NCBI RefSeq assembly: GCF_947489565.1 | Contig: NZ_CANLEA010000030.1 | Coordinates: 1 to 60,348 of the forward strand | DNA from: an uncultured Kordia sp. | GTDB taxonomy: Bacteria; Bacteroidota; Bacteroidia; Flavobacteriales; Flavobacteriaceae | DNA length: 60,348 nucleotides | Direction of reading: 5' to 3' | Part shown: piece by piece, positions 15,103 through 24,415 of the stretch | How positions within the stretch are numbered: position 1 is the first letter of the stretch | How the letters are laid out: each line of letters opens with the position of its first letter | Made by a program: the position numbers and the translations under genes | The notes under the pieces: generated by a model | What the model was told of the DNA's origin: nothing | Database searches by the model: none | The model's input: only the letters and a program-made list of their open reading frames with translations

Positions 15103-15864
15103 TTACGAATTCCAGATTTTCCAAGCTTTTTCTGCCTGATATTCTAGCATTTTATAGCCGTTTACAATTTGCGCACCTTGCAAGCGTCCAAGCTTTAAAA
15201 AAGTAGTTTCTGATGGATTGTAAATTAAATCGAAGAGTAAAAAATCTTTAGAAACATATTTGTATGGAATGTCTGGGCAATCTTCAATTTTCGGGAATGT
15301 TCCTAATGGCGTGCAATTCACGATGACCGAATGCGATTTCATGATTTTTTCGCTTAAATCTTGATAGGAAATCGATTTGTCATTTTTTGGCTTTCGCGAA
15401 ACATATTTATATTCAATATTTAATTCTTCAAAAACAAAGGCAATAGCTTTTGATGCGCCGCCAGTTCCAAGAATTAATGCTTTTTTATGATGTTTTTTTA
15501 AATGAGGTTTGAGCGATTTTTTAAAACCGTAACAATCGGTATTGTATCCTTTTAATGAACCATCCTCCAGCACTTTTATCGTATTTACAGCACCAATTTT
15601 TTTGGCTTTTTTCTGCAATGTATCTAAGTATGGAATAACGGCTTCTTTGTACGGAATTGTGACATTCATTCCTTTAATATTGTTGTTTTCCTTTAGAATC
15701 TTTGGGAAATCGTCAATCGCTGGAATGTCAAAATTCGTATAAAAATGATCATTGAGTTGCAGGTTTTTAAATTTCCTAGAGAAATAACCTCTAGAAAATG
15801 AATAGTTAATATGCTTCCCAAGCAATCCGAAAAGTGAGTTATATCTTTTTAGTTCGTCTTCCAT
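15103..15864 (-). CDS. aroE: Shikimate dehydrogenase
   Basis: The 253-residue protein has the substrate-site residues of AroE: SFSRGYF near 22-28, NVTIPYK with catalytic Lys73, and GYNTD with Asp110. The nucleotide-binding loop G-T-G-G-A-S-K-A lies at 133-140. It reduces 3-dehydroshikimate to shikimate with NADPH in chorismate synthesis. The length is slightly below the ~270 of E. coli AroE. It overlaps the end of the upstream DUF368 gene by 26 bp, so it is translated from the same mRNA as the DUF368 pair. Confidence 0.93.
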   Translation of the reverse strand: MEDELKRYNSLFGLLGKHINYSFSRGYFSRKFKNLQLNDHFYTNFDIPAIDDFPKILKENNNIKGMNVTIPYKEAVIPYLDTLQKKAKKIGAVNTIKVLEDGSLKGYNTDCYGFKKSLKPHLKKHHKKALILGTGGASKAIAFVFEELNIEYKYVSRKPKNDKSISYQDLSEKIMKSHSVIVNCTPLGTFPKIEDCPDIPYKYVSKDFLLFDLIYNPSETTFLKLGRLQGAQIVNGYKMLEYQAEKAWKIWNS

Positions 15865-16855
15865 ACCAATCTAAAGCTAATACTATTATAATTCCGAAAA
15901 GGATAAAAAATAAAGCAATCCACGTTTCGCTTAAAGTAAAATCAGGCGAAAAACGTTTGTAGTTTTCAATAATTTCGCGTCCGTTGGAGTCCAGTAGTTT
16001 ATTGCCTACTTCGTCCATTTTATAAATTTCTTCTTTCCAAGGCCAAACTACGCCAAGTGAACCTGAAATAAATCCTATAATGACAGCAGTTGTAATGTGT
16101 TTGAAATTTTTTAAAACATAATTTAATAGATGTGATAAAGTTACCAAACCAACCGCCGAACCTGCTGTAAATACACCTAAAACTTTTAAGTCACGAACAC
16201 GTTCTGGATTACTGAGGAATTCAAAGTTTCCTTGAACCATTTCTGCAATGGTATTATATAATGCATTGACAGAATCTACTAACAATAATACATAGTTTCC
16301 TAGTAATATTAGGATGAAAGAACCTGAAAGTCCGGGTAAGGTCATTCCGGAAACACTGATAATTCCACAAATAAAGACAAATCCTAAATGATCATTTTCC
16401 ATTGCAGGATTCATCAAACTGATTGCGATTCCAATTCCAGCTCCAATAAGTAGACTGATGATTGTTCTCCGATTCCAATGTTTAAAATCTTTTCCAATGT
16501 AATAAATTGAACCAAGAATCATCCCAAAAAAAGCAGACCAAACATAGAGTTTGTAATGCTGAATGAAGTAATCTAAGATTTGTGAAACGCTAAAATAACT
16601 GATCAACATTCCAAGAATGAGTAATCCTAAAAAGCGTCCGTTAATGTATTGTACAAAACTCTTGAAACGTCCGTTAAAAAGAAATTTAAACGCTTTTCCA
16701 TTAATCCGCTGTAGCGAAAAAATAAACTCTTCATAAAAACCAGCTACGAAAGCAACCACTCCACCAGAAACACCTGGAACCTTGTTTGCCGCGCCCATTG
16801 CCAACCCTTTTATGATAAGAAGGATTTTGTCTTTGAGCGTTCGTGTGTTTTCCAT
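15839..16855 (-). CDS. DUF368 membrane protein, copy B (PopT-like)
   Basis: The 338-residue polytopic membrane protein has two homologous halves, each beginning with the family motif G-x-A-x-G-A/M (GLAMGAANKVPGVSGGVVAF and SGMTLPGLSGSFILILLG). DUF368 members have been reported as undecaprenyl-phosphate translocases (PopT) that recycle the lipid carrier for wall and surface glycans. The loop before the last membrane segments is longer than in copy A. It begins 16 bp after copy A and overlaps aroE. Confidence 0.88.
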   Translation of the reverse strand: MENTRTLKDKILLIIKGLAMGAANKVPGVSGGVVAFVAGFYEEFIFSLQRINGKAFKFLFNGRFKSFVQYINGRFLGLLILGMLISYFSVSQILDYFIQHYKLYVWSAFFGMILGSIYYIGKDFKHWNRRTIISLLIGAGIGIAISLMNPAMENDHLGFVFICGIISVSGMTLPGLSGSFILILLGNYVLLLVDSVNALYNTIAEMVQGNFEFLSNPERVRDLKVLGVFTAGSAVGLVTLSHLLNYVLKNFKHITTAVIIGFISGSLGVVWPWKEEIYKMDEVGNKLLDSNGREIIENYKRFSPDFTLSETWIALFFILFGIIIVLALDWYGRRTKKI

Positions 16856-16871
16856 GCAGTTTTTTGCGGTG

Positions 16872-17819
16872 TTAAACGTCTTTTTTATCTTTTCCTGTGG
16901 CGAGTTTTTCCATGATGAAGATCGTTAAAAATCCAGCAACCATCAACCCGATGGCGAATAAAAGTTTAGATTCTCCATGACCAAGGTTTTCAAAAGTGTT
17001 TGGTAAAATGCTTTTTCCATACACATTTACCTCTTCTCCATGCGAATCAATTCGAGTTCCTGTAATGACTTTCCAAGGCCAAATTTTGTTTAAAGACCCT
17101 AAAATAAAGCCTGTTAAAATAGCAAAGGTTAGGTTTTTATAATTGCTAAATAACCATTTTAGTAGTTTTGAAAATAGGAGTAAACCTATGATAGCACCAG
17201 CAGCAAAAATGGCAATTAGTTTGATGTCTCTATTGTTTATGGCAGAAAGTACAGGTTCATACGCGCCCAAAAGCACTAAAATAAAAGCTCCTGAGATTCC
17301 AGGAAGAATCATGGCGCAGATAGCCAATGCACCTGCTACAAATAAAAACCAAGTAGCTTCCACACTTTCGGTACCGCGTGGCAAAGTGGTAATATAGTAG
17401 GCAACTCCTGCTGCCAAAGCAAAACCAAGAATGGCTTTCCAATCCCACTTTTCTATTTGTTTTCCAATGAATATAATACTTGCAATGACCAATCCGAAGA
17501 AAAACGACCATAATAAAATTGGTTCGCTATTCAACAAGGATTTGATAAGTTTCGCTAAGGATAAAATACTAATTCCGATTCCGAGTAGTAAGGCAACTAG
17601 AAAGTTTCCGTTGAGTTGTTTCCATGCTGCTTTAAGACCTTCTTTTCGAAACGTTTTGATCAATCCGAAATTGACATTATTGATAGAATTAATAAGTTCT
17701 TCGTAAATTCCAGAGATAAAAGCAATAGTTCCTCCAGAAACTCCTGGAACTACGTCTGCCGCGCCCATGGCTAATCCTTTGAAAGTGATGATCAAATAAT
17801 CGAATAGATTTCTATTCAT
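16872..17819 (-). CDS. DUF368 membrane protein, copy A (PopT-like)
   Basis: The 315-residue membrane protein has the same inverted-repeat layout: GLAMGAADVVPGVSGGTIAF near the N-terminus and a second ILPGISGAFILVLLG in the middle. It is a paralogue of the gene just downstream (clear similarity at both motifs and in the GSLNKIWPWK / GSLGVVWPWK segments). Both are probably carrier-lipid phosphate translocases of the inner membrane. Two adjacent copies could form a heteromer or serve different lipids (inference). Confidence 0.88.
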   Translation of the reverse strand: MNRNLFDYLIITFKGLAMGAADVVPGVSGGTIAFISGIYEELINSINNVNFGLIKTFRKEGLKAAWKQLNGNFLVALLLGIGISILSLAKLIKSLLNSEPILLWSFFFGLVIASIIFIGKQIEKWDWKAILGFALAAGVAYYITTLPRGTESVEATWFLFVAGALAICAMILPGISGAFILVLLGAYEPVLSAINNRDIKLIAIFAAGAIIGLLLFSKLLKWLFSNYKNLTFAILTGFILGSLNKIWPWKVITGTRIDSHGEEVNVYGKSILPNTFENLGHGESKLLFAIGLMVAGFLTIFIMEKLATGKDKKDV

Positions 17820-17898
17820 GTGTAGCTAGATTATACGTTTTTTTAATTGATGAGTTCATACAGTTTTCATTATGAACGCTACACGCAAAAGTATGGAA

Positions 17899-19299
17899 TT
17901 ATGTGTACGGTTTTTTAAATTCTGAAATAATATTTTTTACCGACACTCTCATGACTACATTAGGAAATAATTTTTGAAATAATAAGTGTTCATTAAAGTT
18001 ATTTCGCAAGGCATTTTTTAAGTGGAATGTACCTTTGCTTTGCTCACTAAGAATGAAATAGACTCCAGCCAATCGATATTCAATTTTAGAATTGTCAGGA
18101 TAAAATTCCAATGCTTGTAAAAGTACATGTGTACTGTTGCTATATTCGCCCAAAAGTTTTAAAATATCTGCCCAAGCAATCCATGTAGACAATTCGTAGT
18201 TTCCTAGTTCTACGGTTTTTTGATAGGCAATATCTGCTTCTTCATACAATTGTAACGCACGATGAATTTCGGCACTTCGCTTCCAATACGAAACATTTTC
18301 GGTGTCAATATTGATGGCTTTATTGATGTAATACAATGCTTTTTGATAATTTTCTTGTCGCATGTAAAAATCTGTAATGGCTGTCCAGCCTTTATCTAAC
18401 AATGGATCTTCATGTACCGTTTTGTAATAGAATTTTACGGCTAAATCGTTGTTGCCTAATTTTTCATGACATTTTCCCATGCGCAAATAGGCAAAAGAAG
18501 TAGGATCGTCCAATTTGAGCGTTATTTCATAATTAAGAATCGCTTCGTTGTATTGTCCTAGTTTTTCCAGCACTTTTCCTTTTTCTAAATACGCGCCAAT
18601 AAAGCGATCGTCTGCAATGATTGCAAAATCAAAAGCAGCCAAAGCTTCTGGGAATAATTTTTTTGTGTAGTACTGTTTTCCCAATTGATGCCACGCAACT
18701 TCTGAGTATGGATTTTTATCAATATATCCGTTTAAGTAGCTAATAGCACCATCAATATCTTCTAAAAATTCAAAACAATAGATAATGTTGTATAGCGAAG
18801 AATAATCGTCAACATCTAACTCAATACACTTCATAAAATGACGTTTTGCTTCTTTAAAATCGTCAATAAAAAGGTATTCCATTCCAATTAAAGAATTTAC
18901 ATCTGCTAGATCACTACTGTATTCTAGCGCCATTTTTAAGAGTTCAATGGCTTTGTAATGTTCATCTCTTTTGGAATAAATATTTGCTTTTTGAATATAA
19001 ATTTCTGCATTTGATGGCTCTAACGTGTAAAGCACATTCAACTGTTTTTCGGCATCATCTAGTTTATTCTCAAACACCATCAGTTCAATTTCCATAAGTT
19101 TTAAGTTTACGGAACTTGGATGTTGTTCTAGGCCAATTTTGATTGCTTTTTTTGCTAAAGCAACCTTTCCGGCATCTAAATAGTGATGTGTGATATCTTC
19201 GAATTCAGCGGAGTCAAAAAAGAATACGTTGTTTGTTTTTAACATCGATTCAAATTTCGAAAGTGCAAAATTTTGATCTTCATTAGAGCTAAATAGCAT
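17899..19299 (-). CDS. Tetratricopeptide repeat protein
   Basis: The 466-residue protein is made of about eleven to twelve TPR units of 34 residues from residue ~40 to ~430 (for example GKVALAKKAIKIGLEQHP, KRDEHYKAIELLKMALEYS and KLGQYNEAILNYEITLKLDD). There is no signal peptide or membrane segment, so it is probably a cytoplasmic scaffold or adaptor. A TTG at 19305 would add two residues; the ATG at 19299 is preferred. The partner cannot be read from sequence. Confidence 0.88.
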   Translation of the reverse strand: MLFSSNEDQNFALSKFESMLKTNNVFFFDSAEFEDITHHYLDAGKVALAKKAIKIGLEQHPSSVNLKLMEIELMVFENKLDDAEKQLNVLYTLEPSNAEIYIQKANIYSKRDEHYKAIELLKMALEYSSDLADVNSLIGMEYLFIDDFKEAKRHFMKCIELDVDDYSSLYNIIYCFEFLEDIDGAISYLNGYIDKNPYSEVAWHQLGKQYYTKKLFPEALAAFDFAIIADDRFIGAYLEKGKVLEKLGQYNEAILNYEITLKLDDPTSFAYLRMGKCHEKLGNNDLAVKFYYKTVHEDPLLDKGWTAITDFYMRQENYQKALYYINKAINIDTENVSYWKRSAEIHRALQLYEEADIAYQKTVELGNYELSTWIAWADILKLLGEYSNSTHVLLQALEFYPDNSKIEYRLAGVYFILSEQSKGTFHLKNALRNNFNEHLLFQKLFPNVVMRVSVKNIISEFKKPYT

Positions 19300-19498
19300 A
19301 GGCAATACGTGCTTTTAGATTTCTATTACATTAAATGTAGTCGATGTAAGTGTTGATTTGTTAGCGTTACGCCAATTGTTTTCAACAAAGTAATCAACAA
19401 CTACAATTGTTACATTGTTTGTCAATGGTTTGATTTTTAGTCGGTTGTTTTAGGAGATTGTAGGTTGCGTAGATTATACTAACGCTAAGGTTGTGTAT

Positions 19499-20680
19499 TT
19501 AGTCTTTAATTTTTCGTAAAACTTTCATAATTATTTCGCAACCTTCTCTAATTTCTGCTTCAGATATTGTTAATGGCGGCGTAATTCGCACGGCTTTGGG
19601 CTCAAAAAGTAGCCAGAATAGAATCAATCCTTTTTCCAATGATTCTAAAATAACTTGGTTGGCAATGTCACCACTTTTCATAATGAGTGATAACATGAGT
19701 CCTTTTCCGCGAATTTCCTCAATATATTCATGCTGTAACAGTGCTCTAAATAAAGCTTCTTTTTCAAGCGTTTGCGCCATTAAATTACTTTCTGTGATCT
19801 CTTGCAACGTAGCTAAACTTGCAGCTGCAATAACTGGATGTCCACCAAAGGTTGTAATATGTCCTAACTTCGGCTGATCGTATAGAGAATCCATCATTTC
19901 AGCGGAAGCGGTAAACGCACCAACAGGCATTCCGCCGCCCATGCCTTTTCCCATGACCACAATATCGGGCACAACGTCATAATTTTGAAATCCAAATAAG
20001 GTTCCAGTACGCCCAAATCCAGGTTGAATTTCATCCAAAATTAACAATGCACCAACTGCTGAGCAACGTTGTTTTACTTTTTTTAAATAATCATTCTTTG
20101 GCACAATAAATCCTGCGCCACCTTGAATGGTTTCTAAAACAACACCTGCAGTTTTTGTAGTGATTTTTTCTAAATCCGCTTCATTGTTAAATTCAATAAA
20201 ATGTACATCGGGCAACAAAGGTCTGAAAGCACTTTTGCGTTCTTCAAATCCCATAACGCTCATCGCGCCTTGTGTATTTCCATGATACGCATGTTTGGCT
20301 GCAATGAGTTCAGAACGTCCTGTGAAACGTTTGGCAAGCTTCATAGCACCTTCAATAGCTTCGGTTCCAGAATTTGTTAAGTATGTTTTTTCTAACGGAT
20401 TGGGTAAATGTGTTGCTAATAATTTAGTTAATTCAACTGCTGATTTTTGCACATATTCTCCATACACCATGACATGCAAATATTGATCTAACTGATCTTT
20501 GATTGCATTGACAACTCTTGGATGTTTATGTCCCAAACTACAAGCCGAAACACCAGCCACAAAATCTAAATATTTCTTTTGATTGGTGTCGTAAATATAA
20601 CATCCATCTGCATGCGATATTTCCATCGCTAACGGATGCGGCGTTGTTTGTGCTTGATATGTAAAAAAATCTTCTTTCAT
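19499..20680 (-). CDS. Class III (acetylornithine/ornithine-type) aminotransferase
   Basis: The 393-residue PLP enzyme has the fold-type I class III landmarks: YLTNSGTEAIEGAMKLA (phosphate site), AKHAYHGNTQGAMS, the D-E-I-Q-x-G-F-G-R-T-G segment holding the PLP-ring Asp, and the Schiff-base Lys in VVMGKGMGGGMPVGAF. The exact substrate is uncertain, so no symbol is given; the neighbours are not arginine genes. The start at 20680 is chosen because an AAGGAGA Shine-Dalgarno-like sequence lies 8-9 bases upstream of it, inside the longer frame that begins at 20698. Confidence 0.9.
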   Translation of the reverse strand: MKEDFFTYQAQTTPHPLAMEISHADGCYIYDTNQKKYLDFVAGVSACSLGHKHPRVVNAIKDQLDQYLHVMVYGEYVQKSAVELTKLLATHLPNPLEKTYLTNSGTEAIEGAMKLAKRFTGRSELIAAKHAYHGNTQGAMSVMGFEERKSAFRPLLPDVHFIEFNNEADLEKITTKTAGVVLETIQGGAGFIVPKNDYLKKVKQRCSAVGALLILDEIQPGFGRTGTLFGFQNYDVVPDIVVMGKGMGGGMPVGAFTASAEMMDSLYDQPKLGHITTFGGHPVIAAASLATLQEITESNLMAQTLEKEALFRALLQHEYIEEIRGKGLMLSLIMKSGDIANQVILESLEKGLILFWLLFEPKAVRITPPLTISEAEIREGCEIIMKVLRKIKD

Positions 20681-20709
20681 ACGTATAATCTCCTTCAAAA
20701 TCCTGTTGG

Positions 20710-20717
20710 CAAAGATA
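20710..20717 (-). promoter_or_regulatory. -7 promoter element of the aminotransferase gene
   Basis: On the minus strand TATCTTTG fits TAnnTTTG, about 30 bases upstream of the chosen ATG. Confidence 0.45.
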
Positions 20718-20881
20718 CGAAGTTAATTGCTGTTGATTGCGGATTTTTATATGGAGTTTCTGTGTTTGCAACATAAGTCATTTAAAAGTGAGAACTCATC
20801 ATATATGAGTTAAAAAATGAATATGCATACTTTTCAAGATTTACTTCTAAACAGATAGTTTAACAGTAAAGTCGAATGTAA

Positions 20882-21691
20882 TTATTTTGTTGTTATTGTT
20901 GACATCACCTTGATTTTTCGATGTTCGTTGTTTGAAGGATTCGGAACTTCAATGCCCTCCAAAGCATAACGAGTACTTAAATTTGAAATTGTATATCCTT
21001 TAGGTTTATCAGACAAGGTAGTTGTATAATATTCTTGTTTAGAGTTTTCGGTATTTGTAACGGTAAGATGTATTATGATATTAAGTTCTAATTGATATTG
21101 GAATTCAGCATATATATTTGTTTCATTGTTTATTTTTTCGACTTTTTTGAATTGACCTGTCTCACTCCAATTAGGCCCTACACAAGGAACAATCGTTTGT
21201 TTTATAGTCCATTTTCCAATTGTTTTTTCAAAAGTCAATGGTTCAAAAAAATTGCATGTAATCATTTTTTGCCAATTAAGATCTCTTGGATAGATTGTAT
21301 TGTTTTTAAAGAATTCCTTAGGATTTTTGATTTCCCATAAATTGTTAGAACCTATCATGATTGTTTTATCTTGAATCTTCTTTTCTAGTGTGAAATAACT
21401 TTCTGTAAGTTTTTCTTTGATTTCCTGCTTTTGACTTGTTGATATGAATTCATTTCCTAATACATGATCTAGTTGTGAAGTTGCTTTCGTGTATATCGCA
21501 TCCAAAGAAAGGTTCTCTAGTGCTATAATCATTCCTTGAGATAGATATTTGATCTCATCTTCACAAGAATAATTAGCAGCATCGGCAATATAAGACCTAT
21601 TCACTGTAGAAAGTCCTTTTCGCTCAGGACTGCTACAACTAATGAGTAATATTAATATACAAAATGGAGTTATTTTTTGAATGACCTTCAT
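20882..21691 (-). CDS. Lipoprotein of unknown function
   Basis: The 269-residue protein has a lipoprotein signal peptide with lipobox L-L-I-S-C at about residues 15-19, followed by SSPERKG. The rest is a soluble mixed domain rich in Thr and Asn with four further Cys (about residues 43, 147, 174 and near). I do not recognise a family. Its location is the inner face of the outer membrane or the surface, judging by the lipobox alone. It appears monocistronic. Confidence 0.65.
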   Translation of the reverse strand: MKVIQKITPFCILILLISCSSPERKGLSTVNRSYIADAANYSCEDEIKYLSQGMIIALENLSLDAIYTKATSQLDHVLGNEFISTSQKQEIKEKLTESYFTLEKKIQDKTIMIGSNNLWEIKNPKEFFKNNTIYPRDLNWQKMITCNFFEPLTFEKTIGKWTIKQTIVPCVGPNWSETGQFKKVEKINNETNIYAEFQYQLELNIIIHLTVTNTENSKQEYYTTTLSDKPKGYTISNLSTRYALEGIEVPNPSNNEHRKIKVMSTITTK

Positions 21692-21759
21692 GATTTTGTT
21701 AGAATTTGATTTAAAAGTAAGAAAAGTAAAAACAACTGATAATATAGTTGTCAGATAAA

Positions 21760-22287
21760 TTAGCTTGTACGTTTTTCAAAAGCTTCGTTGACTAATTTTC
21801 CGATGGTATTAAACTTCATAGAAAGTGTCGTAGATCCAATAGCAATGGGTGAGCCATGATTGTTAAGATTGTATTTTAAACTTTGTTTGACAAGCATGTT
21901 TTTTCCTTTGTCAATATAGTTTTGCGGATTTTTTACATGTATGATCAGAAAGTTTGTAGAAGCAACTTTAATAGGTTGCACACCTGTAATGTCTCGCCAA
22001 GGAATAAACCCAACACTTGTAGCTGTGGAATTGTCCATGATGCCTTTTTCGTTGATGATGAGCCCTAGTTTTGTGTGTACTATCCGTTTGATTCCAATAG
22101 CAAGTGTCAATCCAAAAAACACCATAGAAACAATACCTACAATTTTAATAAATGATGCGTTCATGCGATCGTTATTAGGAATAATTTCAAAGTACAGGCA
22201 AGCGCCCAATACCACAAAAACGAGACTTCCTAAAATGAGTAAGATTATCTTTTTCTTGCTTTGTGGAATTTCTATCGGATTGTTCAT
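21760..22287 (-). CDS. STM3941-like small membrane protein
   Basis: The 175-residue protein has two transmembrane segments near residues 13-35 and 45-65, followed by a soluble domain with LIINEKGIMDNS, a GFIPWRDITGVQ motif and FLIIHVKNPQNYI. This PH-like arrangement is that of the STM3941 family of unknown function. It lies between two unrelated genes on the same strand and is probably independent of them. Confidence 0.75.
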   Translation of the reverse strand: MNNPIEIPQSKKKIILLILGSLVFVVLGACLYFEIIPNNDRMNASFIKIVGIVSMVFFGLTLAIGIKRIVHTKLGLIINEKGIMDNSTATSVGFIPWRDITGVQPIKVASTNFLIIHVKNPQNYIDKGKNMLVKQSLKYNLNNHGSPIAIGSTTLSMKFNTIGKLVNEAFEKRTS

Positions 22288-22384
22288 AGTTGAGTTTTCT
22301 TTACATTTTTAGACTCAAACTATGCTAGATATGTTACATGTTTTTGGAACTATTTTTTTTGTATAAGAGCTGTGAAAAGTGAAA

Positions 22385-24139
22385 TTATTCCTTTTCTTCA
22401 ATCTCTTTTACTTTCTTTTTAGAAGTTGGTTGTACTGTCATTTTTTTCTTCTCCAATGCTTTTTTCTGTTCCAGCATTTTTTTCTTTTTTGCCTTGTCTG
22501 GCGGAAGTGTTTTTATGGTAGATTTGAAGACTTCTTTTTCAGGATTTTCTTCTTCCAACGGATCAATAGGATTGTTTAATCCACGAATTACAGGCAATAC
22601 GAGATTGTTATCGTCTTCATCAAAAATATCATCTTTAGAATACATACGTTCGTCACCGCGCCAAATAAAACCACGAAGTTTACGCGCGTTTTTAGGCAAA
22701 TCGGCATCTGGATAAATGACACCATCAGGACGTGTAAAGAAGGTAATATCTTCTATTTGATTGTTGTTTAAAGTCAGATTGATGGCGCTACAAATAGTTT
22801 TATTAATTCCGATGAATTCACTTTTATCATTGTACATAAAATAGATGACTTCCGTGTTTTTGATCACATCGACTTCATACAATTTGTTGTCTTTGAATTT
22901 TCCGTATAAATTTTGTCCTTTTACTTGATTGTAATTGTTTTCGCCAAGCGTATCTTTCTGCACAATAAACGCATTGTTGATCACTTTTAAAGAATCTAGT
23001 TTTTCTGTTTTTACATTCGAAATTAAGAAAATAGTATCGCCAGTCATTTGACTATCTCCATTCCACATTACAGGATTGCGTAAGAGTTTTGTAACTCCCG
23101 ATTTGTTATCTGCAAATAGTGAATCACACTTTCCGCTCATATCCGTTTTAAAAAACTTTACATTTTTATAAGCACGAATAATTCTATTTTGTTGAGGTCC
23201 AGTTACTACCAAGCGATCTCCGTGAATGTACATAGAATCTTCTTCAACCAAACTAATGGCAACCGCACGTTTGGTAATAAAAGCGGAATCTTTGGCTTTA
23301 AAAACTTCTCCATAATGACCTTTTAAGATCATTTTATTAATGGTGTCTGTAATTTTAATATTGTTGGTGGCAGAAGCAAATTCGTTATTTTTTTCAAAAT
23401 ACAAACTATCTCCATTAATGATTCTGTTGTCGTAATCAATACGTGATTCTTTTACAAAATAACCTCTTTCCGAAACCGTATTGTAAAATCCACGCTTGCA
23501 AAATATCGTATACTCTTTCCCTTTGATGGTAGATGGACCATACATGTATGCGTGTTTGGAATCGGTATAATAATCGAGTTGTGCAGAATTTACGGTGTAT
23601 TCAGGATTGTCAATTTGTACATCTTTTAAGAACTGATATTTGTTCTTTTGCATAAAATACCGTCCTTCGATACTCGTAAGGGTAGAAGCGCTATCTTTTA
23701 CAATTCCTTTGGTGTTGAAATACGCTTCTTGTTTGTTTCTATCAAAATACAAAGTATCTGTTGATAAGGTCATATCTGGATTTTGCAATCGGACATTTCG
23801 CTTCGAAACAGCTAACTTTTCATTTCCGTCATATTCGATGTATTCGCTGGACATTTCTAAAGAATCACCTTGTTGAATAAAGACATTTCCATAGGCTTTT
23901 ACCCAATTTCGATCTTGAAACAACACAGCTCTGTCACACCACATATCCATACCTTCATGCTCAAAACGCACTTGACCAGTTTCGGTTTTAGAAAATATTT
24001 TTGCACCAGGGAATTTTTCTTCATTCACATTCAAGTTTCCTCCATATACGATTTTGATGACCGTTTTTTCACCTGGAGCTTTCTTGTTTTGAGAAAACGC
24101 GATTTGTGCTAAAAAAAGTAAGACGAATAATTTCTTCAT
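22385..24139 (-). CDS. OstA-like (LptA/LptD N-domain) protein
   Basis: The 584-residue protein has a signal peptide (MKKLFVLLFLAQIAFSQ) and then a long run of beta-jellyroll OstA repeats with the recurring pattern of MxCDxAxxxxxxNxxxAxGxVxIxQGD (for example MDMWCDRAVLFQDRNWVKAY). Such proteins bind lipopolysaccharide in the periplasm as part of the Lpt bridge. The C-terminus from ~510 is a Lys/Glu-rich tail (PPDKAKKKKMLEQKKAL), unusual for LptA. In Flavobacteriia an OstA-like protein is commonly found near a class III aminotransferase gene, as here. Confidence 0.87.
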   Translation of the reverse strand: MKKLFVLLFLAQIAFSQNKKAPGEKTVIKIVYGGNLNVNEEKFPGAKIFSKTETGQVRFEHEGMDMWCDRAVLFQDRNWVKAYGNVFIQQGDSLEMSSEYIEYDGNEKLAVSKRNVRLQNPDMTLSTDTLYFDRNKQEAYFNTKGIVKDSASTLTSIEGRYFMQKNKYQFLKDVQIDNPEYTVNSAQLDYYTDSKHAYMYGPSTIKGKEYTIFCKRGFYNTVSERGYFVKESRIDYDNRIINGDSLYFEKNNEFASATNNIKITDTINKMILKGHYGEVFKAKDSAFITKRAVAISLVEEDSMYIHGDRLVVTGPQQNRIIRAYKNVKFFKTDMSGKCDSLFADNKSGVTKLLRNPVMWNGDSQMTGDTIFLISNVKTEKLDSLKVINNAFIVQKDTLGENNYNQVKGQNLYGKFKDNKLYEVDVIKNTEVIYFMYNDKSEFIGINKTICSAINLTLNNNQIEDITFFTRPDGVIYPDADLPKNARKLRGFIWRGDERMYSKDDIFDEDDNNLVLPVIRGLNNPIDPLEEENPEKEVFKSTIKTLPPDKAKKKKMLEQKKALEKKKMTVQPTSKKKVKEIEEKE

Positions 24140-24415
24140 AAAAGCAATCCATAGTTGTACTTAAGAAAACATCTTTTAAGTAGACGTTACAGCATACAAC
24201 TGTTAAAAAATCGCTCAAAAATAAACTTTTTTATGAGCAAAATTCAAAAATTGTGAATTTTTAACTTCGGAGACTTTAGATTAACACAAAGCAAGTCATG
24301 CATTAAGAATCAAGTAGAAAACCTCATAATTTAATGTTAAATTTCAACAAGCAACATACTAAAATGTAACATTATCCTATATATTTAACAGAATTAAATA
24401 ATCAAAACACTAATC
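24140..24415. other. 276-bp divergent promoter region
   Basis: The region separates the OstA-like gene (minus) and the M16 protease gene (plus). It is AT-rich, with no gene and no clear hairpin. TATATTTA near 24378 is one mismatch from TAnnTTTG and may be the protease promoter. Confidence 0.35.

Noticed and set aside
2669-19312. 14-base word GCACGTATTGCCTA (minus strand) just upstream of both the GT9 and the TPR gene starts.
   Set aside because: In 60 kb of AT-rich sequence, several chance repeats of a 14-mer are expected, and no third copy was found.
19319-19447. Open 42-codon stretch (minus strand) reading ...TNNVTIVVVDYFVENNW..., upstream of the TPR gene.
   Set aside because: No ATG/GTG start and no match to a known family. 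It could be a decayed gene or part of the 5' leader. Inverted TTAGCGTTA/TAACGCTAA arms suggest structure instead.
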